A DNA stretch of 64,000 nucleotides. Origin: Azorinus chamasolen (Eukaryota > Mollusca > Bivalvia > Cardiida > Solecurtidae). The stretch spans positions 41,525,243 to 41,589,242 of the forward strand of contig OY755243.1 in NCBI GenBank assembly GCA_963576725.1, in the 5' to 3' direction. Under the pieces are notes generated by a model that was given only the letters and a program-made list of their open reading frames with translations, searched no databases and was not told the origin of the DNA. Position 1 is the stretch's first letter; the number at the start of each line of letters is the position of its first letter. A program made the translations under genes and the position numbers. Below are positions 43,383-54,536 of the stretch, in pieces.

Positions 43383-45115
43383 TGTTAGCTCACCAGAGCC
43401 TTTTTGTGCTCAGGGTGAGCTTTTGTGATCACTTGATGTCGTCCGTCGTCCGTCGTCAGGCGTCAACAATTTGAACCTTTAAAAATCTTCTCCTCTGAAT
43501 CTACAGGGTTCTCAGCTTTCATCTTTGGTACATAGCATCATCTTTAGGTCCTCTACAAAAGTAATATAAATTTTGGCCCTGGGGTCAAAATTGGCCCCGC
43601 CCCAGGGGTGCCTTGTTTTCTATTGAAATATATAGTAAAACTTTGAAAATCTTCTCCTCTGAATCTACAGGATTCTCAGCTTTCATATTTGGCACATAGC
43701 ATCATGTTCAGGTCCTTTACAAAAGTGATATAAATTATGTCCCTGGGGTGAAAATTGGCCCCGCCCCAGGGGTAGCCAGTTTTGAATAGAAACATATAGT
43801 GACAACTTTGAAAATCTTCTTCTCTGAATCTACAGGGTTCTCAGCTTTCATATTTAACACATATCATCATGTTCAGGTCCTCTACAAAAGTTATATAAAT
43901 TATGGCCCTGGGGTCAAAATTGGCCGCACCCAAGGGGTAGCCAGATTTCATTAGAAACATATAGTGATAACTTTGAAAATCTTCTCCTCTGAATCTACAG
44001 GGTTCTCAGCTTTCATATTTGGCACATAGCATTATGTTCAGGTCCTCTACAAAAGTTATATAAATTATGCCCCTGGGGTCAAAATTGGCCCCGCCCCAGG
44101 GGTAGCCAGTTTTAAATAGAAACATATAGTTACAACTTTGAAAATCTTTTCTTCTGAATCTACAGGGTTCTCAGCTTTCATATTTGGCACATAGCATCAT
44201 GTTCAGGTCCTCTACAAAATTTGTATAAATTATGCCCCTTGGGTCAAAATTGGGCCCGCCCCAGGGGTAGCCAGTTTTCAATAGAAACATATAGTGAAAC
44301 TTTGAAAATTTTCTCCTCTGAAACTGGAAAGTTCTCAGCTTTCATATTTGGCATATAGCATCATGTTCAGGTCCTCTACAATTTTTTTATAAATTATGCC
44401 CCTGGAGTCAAAATTGGCCCCGCCCTAGGGGTAGCCAGTTTTCAATAGAAATATATGGTAAAACTTTGAATATATTCTTCTCTGAAACTGAAAGGTTCTC
44501 AGCTTTCATATTTGGCACATAGCATCATGTTCAGGTCCTCTACAAAAGTTATATACATTATGCCTCTGGGGTCAAAATTGACCCCGCCCCAGGGGTGGCC
44601 AGTTTCAATAGAAACATATATAGAAAACTTTGAAAATCTTCTCCTCTAAATCTACAGGGTTCTTAGCTTTCATATTTGGCACATAGGATTATATTCAGGT
44701 CCTCTACAAAATTTGTATAAATTATGCCCAGGGGTCAAAATTGGCCACGCCTCAGGGGTAGCCATGTCTCAATAGAAACATATAGTGACAATTTTGAAAA
44801 TCTTCTCCTCAGAAACTGGAAGGTTCTCAGCTTTCATATTTGACACATAACATCATGTTCAGGTCCTCTACAAGAGTTATATAAACTATGCCCCCGGTGT
44901 CAAAATTTGCCCCGCCCCAGGGGTAGCCAGTTCGCAATAGAAACATATAGTGTCAGATTTGAAAATATTTTCCTCAGAAACAGGATGGTTCTCAGCTTTC
45001 ATATTTGGCACATAGCATCATGTTTAGGTCCTCTACAAAAGTTGTATAAAGTATGCCCCTTGGATCAAAATTGGCCCCGCCACAGGGGTGGCTAGTTTTC
45101 TCTAGAAACATATAG
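43383..45115 (+). repeat. AGCTCACC-headed element with ten ~165-bp tandem units
   Basis: Head hairpin AGCTCACCAGAGCC / GTGCTCAGGGTGAGC. About ten direct repeats follow, each with GGTCAAAATTGGCCCCGCCC, CAGGGGTAGCCAGTTTT, AATAGAAACATATAGTG, CTTTGAAAATCTTCTCCTC and CAGCTTTCATATTTGGCACA. Unit starts are near 43580, 43745, 43912, 44075, 44240, 44404, 44570, 44733, 44900 and 45063. Confidence 0.88.
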
Positions 45116-46330
45116 TGAAAACAATATGACACAAAATTTGAGATAGACGGATCGAAGGACAGAAGGACGGACAGACAGAAGGATTGACAATGCAATTACT
45201 ACATGCCTGCCGTTGGATGCATAATTCTGTTTTAATATTTCAACCTTTTCCCTAATATAAATGCTTCATGCCTTTGAAAACAGAGTAGACCCATATCAGA
45301 TGAAGCTCTGTAAGAGATATAAAAGGACAATGTGACAATTAGGGGGACCAAATAGGGTTAGGGTTAGAAAGGATGAAACAGTCCTTAGGGTGACCATCTT
45401 GAATTACTTATCAATGTTTAAAATAATATGTAGTCCAATAACTTCACATGAACATTGCTTGTTATTTGCAGATATGTAGAAGAACTTTTTGTTTTTAAAA
45501 TGTTGCCATGGTAACCAAATGGTGGTCTCTGATTGGTCAACATTTAGATATTGTTTGATTTCGCTGAAAATTGCTGTGATGAGGTGTATGGGTACACCCC
45601 GACCTTTGACCCTGAAGGATGACCTTGACCTTTGACCCATGGACTAGAGAGTTAAATGCCACACATTGTCTATGTGTGGTAAACATGTGTGCCATGTTAG
45701 TTTGAAAACCATTCGCAGATAAAAAAAGTTATAAAAGCGACACAAAATTTGGGATGGACAGATCGAAGGACAGACGGATGGACGATGGACAGAAGGATGG
45801 ACAAACCAATTACTACATGCCCGCCGTTGGATGCATAATTCTGTTTTAATATTTCAACCTTTTCCCTAATATAAATGCTTCATGCCTTTGAAAACAGAGT
45901 AGACCCATATCAGATGAAGCTCTGTAAGAGATATAAAAGGACAATGTGATGATTAGGGGGACCAAATAGGGTTAGTGTTAGAAAGGATGAAACAGTGCTT
46001 AAGAGGACCATCTTGAATTGCCCTCGACCTTTGACCTTGAAGGATGACCTTGACCTTTGACTCATGGACCAGGGATGTTAAATTTTAGACGGATGGATGG
46101 AAGGAAGGACAATGCGATTACTATATGCCCACCGGTGGAGGGAGGGGGGGGGGGGTGGGGCAGACATTATCTTTTTAATATTTCAATGTTTTCTCAAATG
46201 TAAATGCTATTCACGCCTTTGAAAGCAGAGTAGATCCAAATCAGATGACTGATGTACGAGATATAAAAGGCCAATATGATGATTAGGAGGACTAAATAGG
46301 AGCATATCTCCTATGCTGTTAAGCAGGAAC

Positions 46331-46990
46331 ATCAATTTTGGGAGTTTGTGTACATCCTAACAGTATGGAATGTCTTTTACCAAAGGTTTGCGACCTTGAC
46401 CTTTAATCTCACTTCTTTCGCTTTTTCTATATGCACATTACATATGCATTATTTACAATTCTATTTGCAGCATAAAACTGGTGTTAATTTGGACTCAGTT
46501 CTATATCTTATTTGATTGGTTGAACATGACGTTTTAATGACAGTTTCGACATGTGACAATGTTCAGAGAAACATAACAGGTTACACATGTGTTCAGAGGA
46601 GAAACACCTTTCTGTTTCTTGTTGTGTCACCTGCCGAGAGGCAGTGTGTCACTCAGGGATCACTTTTCTGTTGTCTGTCTGTCTGTCTGTCCATCACACT
46701 TTCTTTTTTGGCCCTTCATTTCTAAACTAATCATTATAGAGATTTAAAATTTCACTTGTGTCTTCCTCTCATTGAGGACCATTGATGTAACTAAGGTCCA
46801 TCACTGCATGCAATACTTTTTTAGTCATTCCCCTTTGTTCTGAATTTCGCACTCCGGCATATTAACAGTTTTTGTGTCAGTAACGAGCAGGTGACACATG
46901 TGTTCCTCCTAACACTCTTGTTTTGAATATAATGTTCTTTTCTGAAAGGAATTCATTATGAGGGATTTCAAATTCTTTTTTTTTCTTCAG
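46331..46990. other. Gene-free stretch with a worn repeat
   Basis: (GTCT)n microsatellite at about 46672-46690. CACATGTGTTC words near 46586 and 46896 suggest ends of an old inverted element. A run of G lies just before, at 46141-46155. Confidence 0.4.
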
Positions 46991-47031
46991 GTAAACAACA
47001 GATTATAGACCTCCTGGACACAGTTAAATAG
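46991..47031 (+). other. Candidate terminal coding exon
   Basis: After a long pyrimidine tract and CTTCAG, the frame in phase 1 reads KQQIIDLLDTVK followed by TAG. Phase fits the donor at 29499. Short and therefore weak evidence. Confidence 0.25.
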
Positions 47032-47684
47032 AGTCCCTAGGAGAGTTGTCCCTTGATAACAGATGCTGGAAACCGAGAACATACCTGTTCAGTGAAAGGA
47101 AAAGTTGAAGAACCATTACAAAGCATAACCTTGATAAAAATATCAGTGGGTTAACCCTTTCCCTCATAGAAATGCCTTTTCATACATTTTGGAAACAGAG
47201 TGGACCCAGATCAGATGAAAAATTAACTATGAATAGTTTGGCAATGAATATTTATGATGTCATGAATTATGAAGAAATATAAACAAGTGAAAGGATAACA
47301 AAAACATTGTATATTTGCTTTCTAGTTCACGTAAAGATCATTTTAGATGCCATGACACACTTGGTGGTTTATACATTTAACTACTACTTACAAATGTGGA
47401 ATTATTTTCATGGGAAGTCCCTGATAGAGTGATACATGATCAAACAGGATATAGAGACATTGTGAATTAGTTTTAACAAGACCGAACAGGATGTAGAGAC
47501 CTTGTGCTTACAATATTTAAGTGTTACTTGAAATTCAGCAATTTCTGTTATACGTAGAGAGAGAGGGAGTAATATAGACTATTTCTGATATGGCCAAACA
47601 TTCCTGTGTTTCTAATGCTGTTATGAAAAAAATCATCTAATTAGTATGTATAATGTCTGTATTAGTTTATAAACATTTATCAGG
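47032..47684. other. Spacer with family B fragment
   Basis: TTAACCCTTTCCCTCATAG ... CAGAGTGGACCCAGATCAG at 47152-47215 is the left arm of a family B element without its right arm. No gene seen. Confidence 0.45.
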
Positions 47685-47688
47685 TTAA

Positions 47689-47907
47689 CCCTTTCCCTGT
47701 TGTATATTCATGTAAGAACTAACAACGTCATGAATATTAATAAGATTTGATTTTATAATGGCATTTGAATACATGACATTTTGGCCCAGGCTGAAGCTGT
47801 AGCTGTAGAATCAAATCTATATTACGCCATAAGCAAACAAAGCAGACCCTGGTCTAGGTCTACTATGTTTGCAGATGCGTAAAAATACGCTTACATAAGG
47901 GAAAGGG
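47689..47907. mobile_element. Family B2 TTAA element
   Basis: TTAA at 47685-47688 and 47908-47911. CCCTTTCCCTGTTGTATATTC start, AAGGGAAAGGG end. Core AAGCAGACCCTGGTCTAGGTC with collapsed centre. Confidence 0.85.
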
Positions 47908-48183
47908 TTAAGCATTATTGGTTAAGCAGACAGAAGTGTTGGTATGTTTAAATTAAAAGCTTTTTGAAAATGCCATCATATCTCATAAATTATCATAATG
48001 CACTTGGTTCCTATAAATAAAAAAAATATCAAATGCCATCATGTCTTGTAATGTACTTGGTTCCTCTTCAATCTTATGGCACCATACAGTGATAGATATC
48101 CACTTGCAATAAAGGTATACACTTTCAAAACTATTGAATATGTATCGGAGCTCCAGATAAGATGTGTATATTAAAACGTTTGC

Positions 48184-48300
48184 AATAATACCTCCTTTTT
48201 TTCTCCACCAAATCCTATACTGCCACAACTCTTTAGAATCGTCTCTAGGGTTTGGTGGAAAAATAACAGTTTTAGTATTGGGTACGCACCCTTATCTGTA
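48184..48300. repeat. Outer fragment of the fold-back element
   Basis: TCTCCACCAAATCCTATACTG, CAACTCTTTAGAATCGTCTC and TTATCTGTAGCTTTGTATAG match the left edge of the element at 29.7-29.86 kb. Confidence 0.55.
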
Positions 48301-48404
48301 GCTTTGTATAGAGTTGAAAACCTCTAAAGCCATCACTTAATGAATATAACATTGCTGCAGTTATAGGTATATGTTTGCTAAATGTATGATAAATAATGTA
48401 AGAG

Positions 48405-48495
48405 CTTTCTGCACTACATGTACTTTCGACCTGCATTGAGTTACCATCTGACACAGGATTATTTTATGTAATCGGCTTAGAGTAATTTTACTGTA
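48405..48495. mobile_element. Family C right half
   Basis: GAGCTTTCTGCACTACATG, CCTGCATTGAGTTACCATCTG and AATTTTACTGTA resemble one arm only. Confidence 0.4.
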
Positions 48496-48756
48496 TCTAT
48501 CTATAAACCACCTTTGTAATAAGTACTTCTATTTACAAATTAAATGAACCCAGATGAAAGGCTAAGCAAACTGGTAGAGCCTAACATTTCGTAACTCTTG
48601 TACCACAAATATGTGTGTGTCATTTGTATACTGATTACAGTGATTAGGTGTCATTTATTATCAAACGAAACAAGAGTACGAACTGTGCAATTTGCTAAAG
48701 CTGTTGAAGAGATTATTTAAGCACTAACTTATTGCATAAACATTCCTATCATTTAA

Positions 48757-49007
48757 CACTTCCCTTCATATAACTGCCTTTTCACACATTTGCAAACAGA
48801 GTAAACCCAGACCAGATGACTCCTATAGGAGCCGTCCTGTTAAGGTCTGCTCTGTATTCTGAAGGAATTTGATATATCCGTTTCCTTAGATTCTAAAATG
48901 GCTACAATGTTCCACCGTCTACATTTCATTATAACTAGTTATCCTTGAATATTCAGTACAATGTAGGTATTGAAATTTGGAATCAACATAGTTCTCACGG
49001 AAAAGGG
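48757..49007. mobile_element. Family B TTAA element
   Basis: 251 bp between TTAA at 48753-48756 and 49008-49011. CACTTCCCTTCATATAACTG start, GGAAAAGGG end. Centre GACTCCTATAGGAGCCGTC. Confidence 0.85.
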
Positions 49008-49114
49008 TTAATACATGTCTATCTGACCTTTAGCCCGCCGACCAACTATTTTTATACAATTGTCATCCTCTACGTTTTCAAAATTCAATTTATAATCAGC
49101 ATCTCTATCAAAAG

Positions 49115-49205
49115 GCAATTAGGGTGTCAAACAGTTTGTATCCTGATGAGACCTAGACTTATTCAGTGTATCAGTTGGATCCAAACTGTTTGTAAACATC
49201 AAGGA
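49115..49205. mobile_element. Family A core
   Basis: AACAGTTTGTATCCTGATGAG and TCAGTTGGATCCAAACTGTTTG facing each other. Confidence 0.6.
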
Positions 49206-49324
49206 TCCGCCAGAAGCCGGAAAAAGGCTAACTATACTCGATTTATTTACATACCGTCAGTTCGGCACGGTCCATCCGCACTATTTTCTCCGGCGTTTAT
49301 GTGCCTTTAAAAACACTTTACCTC

Positions 49325-49510
49325 ATATTGACGCCTCTGAAAATCACGTTTTGAAACCATAGTGATAAATAGAGTGTCTGTTCCAAAGGAGCACATGCTC
49401 TATTTATCACAATGGTTTCCAAACTTCAATTCTAAAGGCATTTTCTAGTAAATGCTCCCTTTCAGTAGATTCTTTCAAATAAAAACTAGCCTATCAGGGA
49501 ATGTGTTAAA
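49325..49510. mobile_element. Family E element
   Basis: TTTGAAACCATAGTGATAAA, AGAGTGTCTGTTCC / GGAGCACATGCTC, then TTCTAGTAAATGCTCCC and a GGGAATGTGTTAA end. A complete-looking single copy of the unit arrayed at 31.9 kb. Confidence 0.7.
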
Positions 49511-49689
49511 ACAGATCGCTGATACCCAAAGGTGTTTTTTTTTCAAACATTTTATTATCTTTATTCTGACCGTTTAGGAGATAGATGATGGTGTCATGTT
49601 GTAGCTACTTGCGTTTGGAATTTTACAAAAGACCCATACATTGTCATCAACAATAGTAAACCCTACTCCTGCTAAGCGCGATCTGGCAT

Positions 49690-49755
49690 TTACAAACATC
49701 TTGGTTCCGGGCGAGACGCCGAGAATCATCTGGACCCAAGTTGTTTGACAGTCAA
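49690..49755. mobile_element. Family A core fragment
   Basis: CATCTTGGTTCCGGGCGAGAC and GAATCATCTGGACCCAAGTTG plus TTTGACA. Confidence 0.5.
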
Positions 49756-49759
49756 AAGC

Positions 49760-50791
49760 TTGAACAAATTAGAGGTAAGCGGAATCTGCAGGAGATCATA
49801 CTTTGGGTGATTTCATCATGATATAAAACCATAAGCACGCTGTAAACTGTTCACCGAGTATGTCGTCAGCTATTTTTTTTTTAAAGAAGACATTTTGTCC
49901 ATTTGTTTTCAACAAGATCACATTGTTTTCAAAACGATCACATTTGAGGACAACCAACAGGCCGTGTACTGACTTACGTGTGTTCTAGTCATTTTACCTG
50001 TCTTTGGTAATAATGATTATTATACACGGTCTTGGAAGGTAATAAATTGACCTACGATGGTGTATTTTTCTTCACCATTCCCATTCTAGTAGCCTGCATA
50101 TTTTAGTGCATAATTGCATTTTGCAAATACAGCTGAACTGATGGAAACTGAAAACGTATCACTACGCATATGACTACAAATGTGACAGCTTAATACAGAT
50201 GTAAAGTAATGCTGAAAGCTCTGAAAACCTGTATTAAATTGTGAATTTGAGCAACAGTTCACATTAGAAATTGGATGACTCGATTCTCTGTTATAAGTAA
50301 TTTTTATGGTCTATTGAAGTTCGAGATATCGACGTTTAACTGTACATGTAGAGAATTCCTAGAGGAGCTGTTTGGTATCGGTCTGCACAATAGGACATGA
50401 TTATTCAGTGTCTACATTTGATCTAAACGTATAATGATTCAACTAATTCATATTCATTGTGGACGGATAAACATTTCAATATTTAACATTAGAATGGTTC
50501 AAACATCATTAACTGGCGAGCAATAAATGCACGTTAAATACGTACAGAATGTTCTAAATTGTATTTTCTCAGTGAAAACTGCTTTGTCAAACGTCGAGGA
50601 AAGAAACTCCTGTCTTATGTACACTGCATTTCAATTTTTAACATCAAGTTTATATATATTTACCAAGATAACCCCCAATGAACTGGATAGCATAGAGACA
50701 AACGACGGACAAAAAAGCAAAACCTTTCACACTACGTTTAACGACGTTACTAACGTAAAACCACGAACAACCAACGCACAGTAAACATGTC
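49760..50791. other. Gene-free stretch
   Basis: CAAGATCACATTGTTTTCAAA / ACGATCACATTTG duplicates near 49915. The 85-codon frame at 50527 starts outside any recognisable context and runs up to the next transposon; I do not call it a gene. Confidence 0.4.
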
Positions 50792-50795
50792 TTAA

Positions 50796-51046
50796 CCCTT
50801 CGCTTGCTATTCACGTCAATATACCTACCAGTAAATAGTGAAGACCCAGATGAGACAGCTCCTGCAGGAGCTGTCTTATCAGGGTCTGCACTATTTACAA
50901 GTTGATTGTGCAACCAGTGCACGCCACAGCAGTGATTGCACAGCGAAATACTTGTACACAGTTAAGATATAATGTAATTATACAACAGTACAACAGGGCA
51001 AGGGTAAAGAAGGAGAAATGTATTTTAAAATTCAGCAAGAGAAGGG
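50796..51046 (-). mobile_element. Family D TTAA element, copy 3
   Basis: TTAA at 50792-50795 and 51047-51050. CCCTTCGCTTGCTATTCACG start, CAGCAAGAGAAGGG end. Hairpin AGACAGCTCCTGCAGGAGCTG. Very similar to copy 2, including orientation. Confidence 0.88.
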
Positions 51047-51069
51047 TTAAGCGTCCGTTCGTAATTGAA

Positions 51070-51216
51070 AAGAGTAGTGTTTAATGCAAGGCAAAAGTAA
51101 TACAGCACACTCCTATAGGAACTTTTTGCAGTACTTTTGACATGCATTAAGCTACGATCTGCCTTACAGATCCACAATTAGACATTTTGATGGCCGCTTA
51201 AGAAAGTTCTACTGTA
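51070..51216. mobile_element. Family C relative
   Basis: AGTGTTTAATGCAAGGCAAAAG, centre CACACTCCTATAGGAACTTT, CATTAAGCTACGATCTGCC and TTAAGAAAGTTCTACTGTAC at the right. Left terminus lost. Confidence 0.6.
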
Positions 51217-52130
51217 CAGAGGTCATACTGATGATCGACATCATTTCAATTTATGGCTGATTTTTGTTCATGTGAAGATTAACATTCATACAGAGCATTG
51301 GGAAATGGCGTCATTAAATGACACCTGTTAACAGTAACATATCTCCAGCTTTGATACAGTAGATTCTAACAGTAATAATATGACACAAGTCATTATCCGA
51401 ATTTATAAAGACAATGAAGCTGAGGTATAATATAATTTCATCCAACGTCGTGTCAAAAGAGCTACTTTAAAATTTGCAATTGTTGAAATGATGCACCCAG
51501 TGACGAGTCAGGGTATACAATATTTGTCTATATCCGGGACTTTTTATTTGTATACTAGAACTTTCAGTCTTTGCAAATAGTATAAAGTGGCCCTCTCATC
51601 AGGGTCAAACGTTGTTTATCATATTACATTTTTCTTTTTAAAAAAGTCTGAATAGTCGACCCTATGTCTGTTCGTCCGTCCGTGTGTCGGTTCAATGGGA
51701 ATTTATGATCATGTTCATGAAAACGTATTATAGTTCAGATGTAATTCAACTTACGGGTGATATTATCAGCTACAAAGTGAAAAGTTTGCCGCTAAATAAA
51801 TTTCGTCTGCAAATATTGAAAGATCATTGTCCACTGCTCAGATTTTGATCGGGTGCAGTTTTGACTACATTCTATTCAATCAAGCATCTAAAGACGGAGT
51901 ATCGAACAGCTTGGATCCTGACGAGACACCGAGTTAAAGTGAATAAACCCAGATACATCCGCAAGTTGTCTTCCATCAACAGAGTTAATTTGAGCGACGT
52001 ATTGGGCGTGCGGTGATTCCAATAATAGGGATGTAGATGTATCTGTCAGAAACGAAATATCCAGTATACTTTAACCCCTGTGGATTTTTTATTGGTATAA
52101 ATCAACAAATGGTTAACCATTTATTCCGTA
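51217..52130. other. Gene-free stretch with small remnants
   Basis: AGTATAAAGTGGCCCTCTCATC near 51580 and CAGCTTGGATCCTGACGAGAC at 51908 are family A/B half-cores. TCTGTTCGTCCGTCCGTGTG near 51667 is a piece of the TCCGTC-rich repeat. No gene seen. Confidence 0.4.
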
Positions 52131-52144
52131 GATGCTCGTTTCAA

Positions 52145-52215
52145 CACCTTTGAAAACAGAGTTGACACAGACTGCTCCTATACGAGCTGAATGATCAGGA
52201 TCTACTCTTGTTGCT
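52145..52215. mobile_element. Family B core
   Basis: GAAAACAGAGTTGACACAGAC, CTGCTCCTATACGAGC and TGATCAGGATCTACTC. Confidence 0.6.
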
Positions 52216-52494
52216 TATGCAATAACATAGACCTGATCCTGCAGTTTCTGCCTTAGCTAAACATTCATGTGTTCGTGTGTTATAATAAAAAAGAGGCTAT
52301 TTATATAATTATCCATTCAGTAATTATTTCCGACATAAATATTCAGTAAAGGGCAAACAGTTCCTGCTATTTATTCATGAAAGAAATATGTACATCATGA
52401 ATATTTATTAGCTTTACTTCTGTAATACTTTAATTTATGATTACATGTCTTCTTTTGAAAATAGCAGAAACTACATAATCAGCTTTATATTATT

Positions 52495-52570
52495 TCATAA
52501 GTACGTAGAGCAGACCCTCACCAGACGACTCCTACATGATCTTCTGACCTGGGTATAACCTGTTTGCGCA
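52495..52570. mobile_element. Family B core
   Basis: AGAGCAGACCCTCACCAGAC, GACTCCTACATGATC and TTCTGACCTGGGTATAACC. Flanked on the left by B2-type ATTCATGAAAGAAATATG words. Confidence 0.55.
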
Positions 52571-52699
52571 AATGCATTAAAATTCTGTTTCAGGGACAGT
52601 TTTAAGTAATGGCCGAGGACACGTACTATCCCAATACTATCCGTGACAAATGATTTGCCCATGGGCGTTATTTCCTCTTTGCCCTTCATCAATATTTTA

Positions 52700-52880
52700 C
52701 GCTTTAAAAGTCTGTTTAGACAGATGGCTACTTAATACAGGGTGAAAGTCATGCATAAAGCTTCCAAATGAGTTTTTCGCATAAGAAGGAGCTTTCAGCA
52801 TGACTTTCATCCTGCATTAAGCTGTCTCCAGTATTTCAGACTGGCATTGATACTAATTTGAATATCCGGTTAAGAGAGAT
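52700..52880. mobile_element. Family C variant
   Basis: GGCTACTTAATACAGGGTG, AAAGTCATGCATAAAGCTTCC, a duplicated centre, GCATGACTTTCATCCTGCAT and CCGGTTAAGAGAGATTTTA. Related to 13017-13210. Confidence 0.6.
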
Positions 52881-52975
52881 TTTAAAATTCACTCACATCA
52901 TTTTCGTGTTACATATGTACTATTAGAGGGTTCTAATGATATTGTCATCGAGTACAATTTTCCTTGCTTAATCCT

Positions 52976-53432
52976 TTTGCTGCCAAATAAATTTATTCTG
53001 CTAAAATTATCGTCTTCAAGTAGGAGCTGTCTTCAATCTTGATTGCCGGAAGTTAATTTATACATGTAGGACTTGCTGAAATGGATGAAAATCTGATTAA
53101 CTTTGAGAACAGCTTGGATAACTCGGTGTCTCATCGGGACCCAGACTGTTTGACATCCCATATACTCATGTGTTTAAGGAACTTGAAGACATATCTACTG
53201 TGAAACGTATCACAAAAAATACATGTATCATTTAATTCACTCGTAGCCCATTTAAAGTTCTATTTCGCTTTCGTCTGCTACATTGTATTTATTTTTAATT
53301 TTCTTCATTTTTTATCTAAAAAAGTAGTCAATCCAACAAACAACAGTTTGTATCCTAATGAGACATCAAGTTACATTTGGATCTAAACTGTTTGCATAGG
53401 AAATTACAGATGTGACATTGGCAGCGAAAGAG
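52976..53432. mobile_element. Overlapping family A remnants
   Basis: AATCCTTTTGCTGCCAAATAA left end, two half-cores (GATAACTCGGTGTCTCATCGG near 53112; GTATCCTAATGAGACATCAAG near 53348) and the right end CATTGGCAGCGAAAGAG. Confidence 0.55.
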
Positions 53433-53554
53433 TTCATGAATGTTCAAGTAAGAAATATTGAATGTATGAAAATAATTGATTAGTTGATTTTTAATGATGA
53501 TACTATGACTTTTTGACCATGGTAAAAACTCTAGCATCATATCTCTACTATTTC

Positions 53555-53600
53555 ATTAGCAAACAGGACAGACCCTGGGTCTATTCTGTTTGCCATTGCG
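53555..53600. mobile_element. Collapsed family B core
   Basis: AGCAAACAGGACAGACCCTG directly followed by GGTCTATTCTGTTTGCC; centre missing. Confidence 0.6.
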
Positions 53601-53640
53601 CTAAGAAGTATGTCCCGTATGAAATCCGTATGAAAATCAC

Positions 53641-53735
53641 CCGGCGACTGCCTGCCTCCGTACGGACTACGGAGAGCGCGCGAAAAAATTAATGACGTTA
53701 CGTCGAGTCTACGGGCGCCGTAAACTCATCGCAGG
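53641..53735. other. Short GC/CpG-rich patch
   Basis: CCTCCGTACGGACTACGGAG and AGAGCGCGCG, CGTTACGTCGAGTCTACGGG. Strongly CpG-rich against the AT-rich background, not covered by any recognised repeat or frame. Confidence 0.35.
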
Positions 53736-54059
53736 GCAAATGTAAACTAGGCATTACTCGGTGTCTCATCTGAATCCAAACTGTTTGTCAAGCGAATGAC
53801 AATAAAGTCAGTGTCGACAAGATGGGTCACAGGTAATACGTAAATAGGACATGTTTAAAAAGGAACATGATTAAGAAAGCACTGAAATATGAAAGTATCG
53901 CCATAATATGATATTTTACAAATGTTATTATCGCCAAAGGCTTCGTTTTTGTTGGTGTAAACGTGTCCACAATGTACATGCTTGTCAGAGTGCATATTCA
54001 TTGTTTCCCTGAGTAATATTGTGCAGATTTTTTTCGCCGAATGAAGAAAAAATATTAAA

Positions 54060-54175
54060 CCCTTCAGTGTCATGAAGACGGGTCTGTGATATCATAAGCA
54101 AACAGTTTGAATCCAGATGAGACGTCGAGTAACCCGGCGTCTCATCAGTCCAAACCGTTTGAAACTTTTCATTTA
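54060..54175. mobile_element. Family A element, one end preserved
   Basis: TTAAACCCTTCAGTGTCATG, AAGCAAACAGTTTGAATCC, hairpin GAGACGTCGAGTAACCCGG / CGTCTCATCAGTCC. Confidence 0.65.
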
Positions 54176-54194
54176 TAAGACCATTCATTTACAG

Positions 54195-54362
54195 AATATA
54201 AGTCTTAACAACATGTGGTTGATTAATACAGGGCAAAAGTAATTCAGAAATCTCACATAGGAACTTTCTGATTACTTTTACACTGCATTAAGCTACCACA
54301 AACCTTAAGTGCCCATGATTATACCTCTTTTTGATGGTCGCTTAAGAAAGGTTCTACTGTAA
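54195..54362. mobile_element. Family C relative
   Basis: ACATGTGGTTGATTAATACAG, centre AATCTCACATAGGAACTTTC, GATGGTCGCTTAAGAAAGG and TTCTACTGTAAT. Confidence 0.6.
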
Positions 54363-54536
54363 TTCAATGAAAGTTGATACGCACATTTATGTTGATGTGA
54401 TGTCTGTGAAGTTTACAAGCATGTGCATCACATAAATATTTCCAGTATCAAACATACAGGTGTTATCAGTCCTAGGATTTACGATCAAGGCTGCCATGCG
54501 GGCGTGTTCATCACCTTTTTGACAGTTCTAGTTATT

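Larger units (their letters stand above)
38130..46330. repeat. 8-kb composite of tandem and segmental repeats
   Basis: A marker block (TTTTCCCTAATATAAATGC, GAAAACAGAGTAGACCCATA, GAGATATAAAAGGACAATG, AATAGGGTTAGGGTTAGAAA, GTGACCATCTTGAATTAC) recurs near 38130, 40160, 40770, 41945, 43135, 45235 and 45850. Mobile elements and ~1-kb repeat bodies lie between. Copies 39095-40130 and 42075-43110 are almost identical, ~2.97 kb apart. The block includes part of a family B arm, and two TTAGGG units that are too short to be a telomeric array. No gene found. Confidence 0.8.

Noticed and set aside
38240..45370. TTAGGGTTAGGG as interstitial telomere repeats
   Set aside because: Only about two units at each place, always inside the same larger duplicated block; no array.
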